Source of the DNA: an uncultured bacterium
Lineage (GTDB): Bacteria; Bacillota_A; Clostridia; Oscillospirales; Oscillospiraceae
DNA: 22,756 bases
NCBI GenBank assembly: GCA_945917385.1
Contig: CAMEHJ010000001.1
Span: 1 to 22,756, forward strand
Direction of reading: 5' to 3'
Shown here: in pieces, positions 15,045 through 20,598 of the stretch
Position numbering within the stretch: position 1 is the stretch's first letter
How the letters are laid out: each line of letters begins with the position of its first letter
Program-made: the position numbers and the translations under genes
The notes under the pieces: generated by a model
What the model saw: only the letters and a program-made list of their open reading frames with translations
Told to the model about the DNA's origin: nothing
Database searches by the model: none

Positions 15045-15073
15045 ATTATATCCAACTATTAATATATCACTTG
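15045..15073 (-). promoter_or_regulatory. Promoter of importer-siroheme operon
   Basis: Read on the minus strand, a perfect -10 TATAAT (15050-15045) is preceded at 17 bp by a poor -35 CAAGTG (15073-15068). The weak -35 suggests the need for an activator. It overlaps the -35 of the divergent LysR promoter. Confidence 0.5.
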
Positions 15074-15099
15074 ACACAGCATTTGTAAAATCTTATTAT
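15071..15099 (+). promoter_or_regulatory. Promoter of LysR-type regulator gene
   Basis: A perfect -35 TTGACA (15071-15076), a 17-bp spacer and TATTAT (15094-15099). A perfect TATAAT follows at 15100-15105 but with a 23-bp spacer. The operator-like site at 15113-15128 lies just after the -10, where a bound regulator would block its own transcription. Confidence 0.6.
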
Positions 15100-15112
15100 T
15101 ATAATTGAATAG

Positions 15113-15128
15113 ATAAGTCTTTACTAAT
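15113..15128. promoter_or_regulatory. Putative LysR operator (imperfect copy)
   Basis: ATAAGTCTTTACTAAT matches the perfect palindrome at 16034-16049 at 13 of 16 positions and keeps the T-N11-A form of LysR-family sites. It lies about 82 bp upstream of the predicted importer start site and just inside the LysR transcript. This is consistent with activation of one and repression of the other, by inference. Confidence 0.55.
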
Positions 15129-15146
15129 GTTTGAGGTAGCGTAAAC

Positions 15147-16031
15147 ATGACAAACAGGGAGCTTGAAATATTCATCGCGGTTGCCGAGTGCGGGAAGATG
15201 GGCGCGGCGGCACAGAAGCTGTATATCACGCAGTCGTCGGTCAGCCAGTCGATATCCTCGATTGAAAAGGAGTTCGGGGTACGGCTGTTTGAACGCATTT
15301 CGCACAACCTGTATCTGACGGACGTGGGGGAAACGCTGCTGCAATACGCGCGCAGTCTCTCCGCCGTGACAAAGGACATGGACGCCTTCCTTCGCTCTGC
15401 CTCCGGGTACAGGCGGCTGCGCGTCGGGGCGACGGTCACGGTGGGAACCTGCGTCATCGGCTCGGTTCTGAACACGGTCAAGGCGGAAATCCCGGAAATA
15501 CGGCTGAACGTCTGCGTCGCGAACACCAGACTGCTTGAGGATATGCTCATAAAAAACGAGATCGACGCCGCGCTGGTTGAGGGCGCGGTAAAGAACCCCG
15601 ACCTTGTGTACACGCCGGTCATTAAGGACAGGCTCGTGCTTATCTGTCCGCCGGGGCATGAGTTCTGGGGGAGGGAGTCCGTCCGCGCGGAGGAGCTGTC
15701 CTCCCAGTCGCTCATTCTGCGCGAGAGCGGGAGCGGTACCCGCGCCCTGTTTGAAAGCCAGATGGCGGCAAAGGGCATACCGCTGGACATCACATGGCAG
15801 TGCTATAATTCCGAGGCGATAGAAAATGCCGTCATCGCGGGCCACGGCGTGAGCGTGATATCCCAAAGGCTCGTTGAAAACGAGCTGAGAAGCGGCGCTC
15901 TCTGCGCCTGCGGCATCGAGGGGATAGAGCTTGAGCGCTATTTCTCCATCGTACACCACAAAAATAAGCTAATCACAAAAGAAATCGAATGTTTCTTCGA
16001 CGCCTGCACCGCCGCGGGGAACGCATCGTGA
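15147..16031 (+). CDS. LysR-type transcriptional regulator
   Basis: A 294-residue regulator of normal LTTR length. The N-terminal winged helix-turn-helix (1-60) shows the family pattern: ELEIFIAVAECGKMGAAAQ, SQSISSIEKEFGVRLFER and LTDVGE. The rest (about 90-290) is the two-lobed co-inducer-binding domain (LRVGATVTVG; LRESGSGTRALFE; GHGVSVISQ). The start has GAGGT 9 nt upstream. It is divergent from the importer/siroheme operon and 133 bp before the sulfite reductase gene. Matching palindromes lie in both flanking regions, so it probably controls both, perhaps in response to a sulfur compound such as O-acetylserine or thiosulfate. The inducer is a guess; the regulator assignment is secure. Confidence 0.93.
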   Translation: MTNRELEIFIAVAECGKMGAAAQKLYITQSSVSQSISSIEKEFGVRLFERISHNLYLTDVGETLLQYARSLSAVTKDMDAFLRSASGYRRLRVGATVTVGTCVIGSVLNTVKAEIPEIRLNVCVANTRLLEDMLIKNEIDAALVEGAVKNPDLVYTPVIKDRLVLICPPGHEFWGRESVRAEELSSQSLILRESGSGTRALFESQMAAKGIPLDITWQCYNSEAIENAVIAGHGVSVISQRLVENELRSGALCACGIEGIELERYFSIVHHKNKLITKEIECFFDACTAAGNAS

Positions 16032-16033
16032 GT

Positions 16034-16049
16034 ATTAGTATATACTAAT
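16034..16049. promoter_or_regulatory. Putative LysR operator (perfect 16-bp palindrome)
   Basis: ATTAGTATATACTAAT is its own reverse complement and contains T-N11-A. It begins three bases after the LysR stop codon. Its centre is about 67 bp upstream of the predicted reductase start site, the classic position of an LTTR recognition site. Confidence 0.65.
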
Positions 16050-16072
16050 GATTATGATAAAAAAGTTTGTAT

Positions 16073-16102
16073 TTTACAAAACTTACCGTCCGGTGCTAAA
16101 AT
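16073..16102 (+). promoter_or_regulatory. Promoter of sulfite reductase-like gene
   Basis: A -35 TTTACA (16073-16078), an 18-bp spacer and a -10 TAAAAT (16097-16102). Both differ from consensus and the spacer is long, as expected for an activator-dependent promoter. Confidence 0.5.
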
Positions 16103-16164
16103 ATAACCGCAAGGCAGAAATTTCGGCAATTTTATAAATCAAAAATAAATCGGAGGAACAGAAA

Positions 16165-17109
16165 ATGGCGAACGTCACACCTGAAGAAAGAAAGATTCTC
16201 AAGGGCCGCGGAATAGTTACCACCAAGGACGGCAATTTCATCGCGCGCATTGTCTCCACCAACGGTGTTTACACCAACGAGCAGATGCAGGCAATCGTTG
16301 ACGCCGCCAAAAAATACGGCGACGGCCGCGTCGCAATGACCACCCGTCTCACCGTCGAGATTCAGGGCGTTACCTACGAGAACGCAGAGCCGCTGATCGC
16401 GGATATGGAGGCTGCCGGTCTGTGGGTCGGCGGTACCGGCTCCATCGTTCGCCCGGTCGTCTCCTGCAAGGGTACGGTCTGCGTCCACGGTCTTATGGAC
16501 ACGCAGGCCTTCTGCGACCGCGTTTTCCGCGAGTTCTTCGTCAAGTGGCATGAGGTCAAGCTGCCTCACAAGTTCAAAATCGGCATCGGCGGCTGCCCCA
16601 ATAACTGCGTCAAGCCCGGTCTGCACGACTTCGGCATCATCGGCACCAGCGTTCCCGACTTCAACAGCGACATCTGCCGCGGCTGCAGAAAGTGCGCCGC
16701 CGCCGCAAAGTGCCCCGTCAAGGTGCTCACCCCCGGCGCAGACGGCAAAATCGTCAAGGACGATGATAAGTGCACCGACTGCGGCAAGTGCGTGAACCAG
16801 TGCCCGTTCGGCTGCTTCACCGAGAAGGCGCACGGCTACCGCGTCACCATCGGCGGTATCTGGGGCAAGACCCAGAGACTCAGCAATGCCGTCCCCGGCG
16901 TCTACTCCGAGGACGAGGTCATGAAGCTCATCGAGAAAGCCATTCTTCTCTACCGCGAGCAGGGCATTTCGGGCGAGCGCTTCGGCCGCACCATCGACCG
17001 CATCGGCCCCGACAACTTTATTGCACAGCTCCTCTCCGACGACGTGCTCTCGCGCAAGGAGGCTATCCTCGCGGAAAAGAAGCACACCACCGGCGGCGCC
17101 ACCTGCTGA
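16165..17109 (+). CDS. Siroheme/[4Fe-4S] sulfite reductase-like protein with ferredoxin insert
   Basis: A 314-residue soluble redox enzyme of the small sulfite/nitrite reductase group (AsrC / Dsr-like). Residues about 1-95 are the ferredoxin-like half domain (TRLTVEIQGV). The siroheme-cluster cysteines are C101, C106 (CKGTVC) and C144, C148 (CPNNC). A two-cluster ferredoxin domain is inserted (C171, C174, C177, C183; C203, C206, C209, C213). The first pair is CX4C rather than the usual CX5C. It probably reduces sulfite to sulfide with six electrons from a separate donor; no AsrA/AsrB-type partner is in the window. A GGAGG lies 8 nt before the ATG, a LysR palindrome lies upstream, and siroheme genes are next door. 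Nitrite cannot be excluded as substrate. Confidence 0.88.
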   Translation: MANVTPEERKILKGRGIVTTKDGNFIARIVSTNGVYTNEQMQAIVDAAKKYGDGRVAMTTRLTVEIQGVTYENAEPLIADMEAAGLWVGGTGSIVRPVVSCKGTVCVHGLMDTQAFCDRVFREFFVKWHEVKLPHKFKIGIGGCPNNCVKPGLHDFGIIGTSVPDFNSDICRGCRKCAAAAKCPVKVLTPGADGKIVKDDDKCTDCGKCVNQCPFGCFTEKAHGYRVTIGGIWGKTQRLSNAVPGVYSEDEVMKLIEKAILLYREQGISGERFGRTIDRIGPDNFIAQLLSDDVLSRKEAILAEKKHTTGGATC

Positions 17110-17134
17110 TTCCCTCTGAATCTCTACGTATTTT

Positions 17135-17164
17135 ACACAGCCCGGATTTTCCGGGCTGTGTTTT
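17135..17164 (+). terminator. Intrinsic terminator of sulfite reductase gene
   Basis: A perfect 10-bp stem (CACAGCCCGG, 17136-17145, with 17151-17160), extended by A/T at 17135/17161, with a 5-nt loop and then TTTT, 26 nt after the stop codon. Confidence 0.85.
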
Positions 17165-17237
17165 GCTCTCTGTCAGAGAGTGTCACAGCAGAAAGACGCC
17201 CGGCTGGAAGATTTAAGAATTTTTCATCGGTGCTTCC

Positions 17238-17266
17238 TTGTGTCCCAACGTGTCTTTTGGTATAAT
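17238..17266 (+). promoter_or_regulatory. Promoter of MFS remnant
   Basis: A -35 TTGTGT (17238-17243), 17-bp spacer and perfect -10 TATAAT (17261-17266). It is still intact although the downstream gene looks broken. Confidence 0.55.
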
Positions 17267-17318
17267 TACATACCGCTCATGCAGATATTGAAACGCCGGA
17301 TTTTGTGAGGAAAAAGCT

Positions 17319-17627
17319 ATGTTTTCTATTCTTATCGTTATTATATACCTGTCGTTTATCAGTCTCGGGCTGCCGGACTCGCTGCTCGGCTCGTCGTGGC
17401 CGGCGATGTATCCGCAGCTCAATGTGCCCGTTTCCTACGCGGGGATAATCTCCATGACCATCGCGCTGTGTACGGTTTTTTCAAGCCTGATGAGTGACAG
17501 AGTAACGCGCCGCTTCGGCACCGGCAAGGTCACGGCGGTGAGCGTTGCTACAACGGCGCTCGCGCTGATGGCGTGGATGCACGAGAGAATGCTGAAAAAA
17601 GTGAAAAACGCTCAAAACAATATCTGA
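17319..17627 (+). pseudogene. MFS transporter remnant with internal in-frame deletion
   Basis: A 102-residue open frame. Residues 1 to about 85 are a clear N-terminus of a major facilitator transporter: first helix with SFISLGLPDSLLGSSWP, second helix, and the loop SDRVTRRFGTGKVT between helices 2 and 3. The frame then jumps to MAWMHERMLKKVKNAQ, which looks like the cytoplasmic tail after the last helix. Full-length members have about 390-400 residues, so roughly 290 residues appear to be missing without a frame change. Two and a half helices cannot transport. A GTGAGGA lies about 8 nt before the ATG and a good promoter precedes it, so a short peptide may still be made. A genuine small membrane protein is less likely. 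Confidence 0.65.
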
Positions 17628-17645
17628 CGCCGCGCATTATCCGGG

Positions 17646-17674
17646 TGACTGCGTCTTGACAAATGTGGTAAAAT
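17646..17674 (+). promoter_or_regulatory. Extended -10 promoter of CDF transporter gene
   Basis: A -10 TAAAAT (17669-17674) preceded by TGG forms an extended -10, with TGACTG (17646-17651) 17 bp upstream as a weak -35. The perfect TTGACA at 17656-17661 is only 7 bp from this -10, so it is probably not its -35. Confidence 0.4.
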
Positions 17675-17742
17675 AAAGCAAAAACCGCGAATGTGCAGCG
17701 GGAGTCCGTCCCCCGCCGAAGCGAAAAGGAGTGGGAAAAGAT

Positions 17743-18873
17743 ATGTTGTATAAACTGCTTCACCGCGACAGTGATTCAAGAGAGGATATCATCACGGTAA
17801 CATCGGGACTGGGCATCATTGCCAACCTGCTGATAGCAACAACCAGGGTTTTGATTGGCGCGATTTCATCCTCGATTGCAATTGTGTCGGAGGGCGTGAA
17901 CAATTTTGCGGACGTATTTACCTCGATCCTGGCATTGCTCGGCACAAAGCTTGCCAAAAAGCACCCGGATGAAAAGCACCCCTTCGGTTACGGAAGAATC
18001 GAGTATCTGGCAAGCCTCATTATCGCGGCGCTGATTCTTGTCACCGGTACGGAAACGCTTATAAGCTCGGTAAAGCTGGTCTTTAATCCTGGGGAAATGA
18101 GCTTGTCATACCTCGCAATCGCAATAATCGCGGTGACCGCGGTTATCAAATTCTGCCTCGGCATCTACACCATAAAAATGGGCGAAAAGGCATCTTCGGT
18201 CTCTCTGGTCGGCGTCGGGACGGAGTCCAGAAACGACTCCTTTGCTTCGATTATTACCATCGTCACCGCTTTGATTTACCTGCTGTTCCATGTGTCGCTG
18301 GACGCATACGCGGGCATCATCATCTCCTTGCTGATTCTCAAGGCCGGAATCGACGTGCTGAAAGAGACGCTTTCTGACCTGCTCGGCCGGCCGGGAGAGA
18401 AAGAGCTTGCGACAGAGCTGTACCGCAGGATAAGACACACGGACGGCATCATTGCCGCGGCGGACATGATGCTTCACAACTACGGCCCCGATTCATGGTC
18501 AGGCTCCGTGAACGTGGAGATCGACCACAACAAAACCGTCGGTGAGATTTACAAATTCCTGCACGAGCTTCAGCTTGACATCATGCACGAGCTTAATGTG
18601 ACCATGGTATTCGGCGTTTACGCCGTGGATAACGACCACGAGGAAATGATAAAGCTTCGCGCCGTGATCGGCCGGTTTGTAAAAGAGCATGAGCACATCA
18701 AAAGCTTCCACGCGGTATATGTCGAGCCGGAGACCGGTAAGGTCTACTGCGATTTCATCGTTGACTACAAGCTGCGCGACTGGGACGGCCTGCAGGATGC
18801 GTTTATTGATTATATGCACAAGGAATACGGACCGGCGGAAATTGAGCTTACAATAGAAACGGAATTTGTATAA
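17743..18873 (+). CDS. Cation diffusion facilitator (CDF) metal exporter
   Basis: A 376-residue inner-membrane divalent metal/proton antiporter. Six transmembrane helices fill about 20-205, including SEGVNNFADVF in helix 2, HPFGYGR (80-86) in the following loop and ESRNDSFAS in helix 5. The C-terminal 170 residues form a cytoplasmic domain longer than the usual CDF tail. The membrane metal site reads N53xxxD57 and E161xxxD165 instead of the zinc-type HxxxD pairs; this resembles manganese-type exporters (B. subtilis MneP/MneS), so Mn2+ or Fe2+ is more likely than Zn2+. ATG at 17743 is chosen because AAGGAG lies about 11 nt upstream; an in-frame GTG at 17731 falls within that ribosome site. Confidence 0.9.
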   Translation: MLYKLLHRDSDSREDIITVTSGLGIIANLLIATTRVLIGAISSSIAIVSEGVNNFADVFTSILALLGTKLAKKHPDEKHPFGYGRIEYLASLIIAALILVTGTETLISSVKLVFNPGEMSLSYLAIAIIAVTAVIKFCLGIYTIKMGEKASSVSLVGVGTESRNDSFASIITIVTALIYLLFHVSLDAYAGIIISLLILKAGIDVLKETLSDLLGRPGEKELATELYRRIRHTDGIIAAADMMLHNYGPDSWSGSVNVEIDHNKTVGEIYKFLHELQLDIMHELNVTMVFGVYAVDNDHEEMIKLRAVIGRFVKEHEHIKSFHAVYVEPETGKVYCDFIVDYKLRDWDGLQDAFIDYMHKEYGPAEIELTIETEFV

Positions 18874-18950
18874 AACACTTGGGCAGGCTTTTATCGTAAC
18901 GGCGGGGAGACGAGCTTTCCGGCTTTCCGGGCACGGAAAGATCATATTAT

Positions 18951-20486
18951 ATGAAGAAAAATATAGTTTTAAATAGAATATGTCCCCAAGTCCGGTGGGA
19001 GCGTCTCTTTGCTTTCGGTGTGTTGGGCTTTCTTGTTTCCTGTCTTATCGGGCGAATTGTTCCTCTGCGCTGGAACGATCTGTATAAGGTCTATGGCCCG
19101 ACATTGATCTGTGCTCTCGCCGGGGCTTACTTTGCAAAAAACGGTCTGAAGGCTTGCCTTGAAGTAAAGCTTTATCTGGCATATACTGCGTGGCTGCTTG
19201 TGAGTCGATGGATAAACAGAGATTTTTATCTTTTTGTCGATTTCCAGCAGCTTATCAACGCAGTGACGTTTTTTATATTTCTCGTCTCCTGTACCGTTCT
19301 CAGCGGGGAGGATCGACGCGCATTTTTCGACATCATTTGCTTTGTTTATATCGGCTTTTACTTGGCCGTCGCACTTATCGGCATCTTCATTTTTCTCACG
19401 GATACTTATCTGCACATCCCCCCGGAAAACATATGGTTCACGATTTTTCGGGACGAACTTCTTTTGTCCTTGAACGCCCTCTCTGTCGGCAGGTTATCCA
19501 CCGCGCTCCGGACGCTGACCGCCATGGGGCTTGTAATGTACCAGTTTTTTCGCCGCAGAGCTGTTATACCGCGTGTGCTCCTTATGATGTGTCTGCTCGC
19601 TTTTATCGCCGTTCTCGGCCTTTGCCATGGGAGGACAGCTTTTATCAGCGCAAGCTGCTGCTTTGTGATGTTTGTCCTGCTCCTGCTAATCCCTCGTTTC
19701 GGAAACCGCGGGGCACTTTTCCGGTTTGCGATTTTGCCTGCCGCCGCCGTAATTTCCCTGCTGCTTTTTTACAAAAGCTTTGATGTTTCCAACAATATTA
19801 TTATCTCCCTCAGAACCGTTACGGTTCCCGCTTTTGAGGATTTTTACAGCAGACACGACGCATGGTTTGACGAAGATCACTTCGGTACCCGGCATATGTC
19901 TGCCATCATGAACGCAGGCGCCAATCTTCCGAAAAGCACTGAAGTCAAGGCCGCGGGCAAGCCGGAGAGCACTGCAGCGGCAAGCATTGCGGACACCCGT
20001 AAGCTCATAGGCAACTGGACGCTGACAGGCCGCACCGACATATGGAGAGCCGGATTTATCTCCCTGCGGCAGCGCCCCCTGACGCTGCTTACCGGAGCGC
20101 TCAGCAACGATATAGTGCCGGAGGTCAACCGCATTATTCATCTGTACATTTCCCCCACCGACAAAGCGTACATCTTACACATGCACAGCTCGTTCATGCA
20201 GGTGCTTATGATGACCGGACTGCCGGGCTTGCTTCTATTTCTCGGCTTTTTTGCAAGCCTCGTTTTCAGGATGCTTAAAATTTATTTTTCGGGTGCCGAC
20301 ACGGTTCCGTCGTATCTTAAAGCGCTCACCATACCCATCACGGGCGCGATTATAGCCTCTTTTGCCGAGCCTATTTTATTCTATCTTTCGAACGAGAGTA
20401 CATACACGGTCTTTCTGTGTATGGGCTTTTTCCTCGCCGAGTACGGTGAGCTTACCGAAGCCGGGCAGCCCGGTCGGGAAGTGTAG
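18951..20486 (+). CDS. O-antigen ligase / Wzy-type polysaccharide polymerase family protein
   Basis: A 511-residue membrane protein with about 11-12 predicted helices. A long extracellular loop (about 285-400) precedes the last helices. It contains LTGRTDIWRAGF and is followed by HMHSSFMQVLMMTGLPGLL, the arginine- and histidine-bearing signature of the Wzy_C/WaaL family. These enzymes join undecaprenyl-linked glycan chains to each other or to an acceptor outside the membrane. In a Gram-positive cell the product would be a wall or capsular polysaccharide. No glycosyltransferases or flippase are beside it, so it is an orphan. Only a weak GGAAAG lies upstream of the ATG, so translation may be low. 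The stretch looks more AT-rich than its neighbours by eye. Confidence 0.82.
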   Translation: MKKNIVLNRICPQVRWERLFAFGVLGFLVSCLIGRIVPLRWNDLYKVYGPTLICALAGAYFAKNGLKACLEVKLYLAYTAWLLVSRWINRDFYLFVDFQQLINAVTFFIFLVSCTVLSGEDRRAFFDIICFVYIGFYLAVALIGIFIFLTDTYLHIPPENIWFTIFRDELLLSLNALSVGRLSTALRTLTAMGLVMYQFFRRRAVIPRVLLMMCLLAFIAVLGLCHGRTAFISASCCFVMFVLLLLIPRFGNRGALFRFAILPAAAVISLLLFYKSFDVSNNIIISLRTVTVPAFEDFYSRHDAWFDEDHFGTRHMSAIMNAGANLPKSTEVKAAGKPESTAAASIADTRKLIGNWTLTGRTDIWRAGFISLRQRPLTLLTGALSNDIVPEVNRIIHLYISPTDKAYILHMHSSFMQVLMMTGLPGLLLFLGFFASLVFRMLKIYFSGADTVPSYLKALTIPITGAIIASFAEPILFYLSNESTYTVFLCMGFFLAEYGELTEAGQPGREV

Positions 20487-20503
20487 CCGGATTTTTCGAA
20501 TAC

Positions 20504-20540
20504 GCAAAAAACCACCGGTTTTGAACCGGTGGTTTTTTGC
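20504..20540. terminator. Strong bidirectional terminator
   Basis: A perfect 17-bp stem (20504-20520 with 20524-20540), loop TTG, with A6 and T6 runs at the outer ends. It serves both the ligase gene and the convergent surface-protein gene. Confidence 0.9.
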
Positions 20541-20598
20541 TTTGGCTTCGGTAGTCAATATACTTCAGCCGTTTTGATGTTTAGTTCTTGTGACTTGC

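Noticed and set aside
16132..17085. Minus-strand frame of about 317 codons
   Set aside because: It is antisense to the sulfite reductase gene and rich in Ala/Val/Asp, as expected from reversed codons.
17656..17674. TTGACA with TAAAAT as a standard promoter for the CDF gene
   Set aside because: The spacer is only 7 bp; the extended -10 with a weaker upstream -35 fits better.
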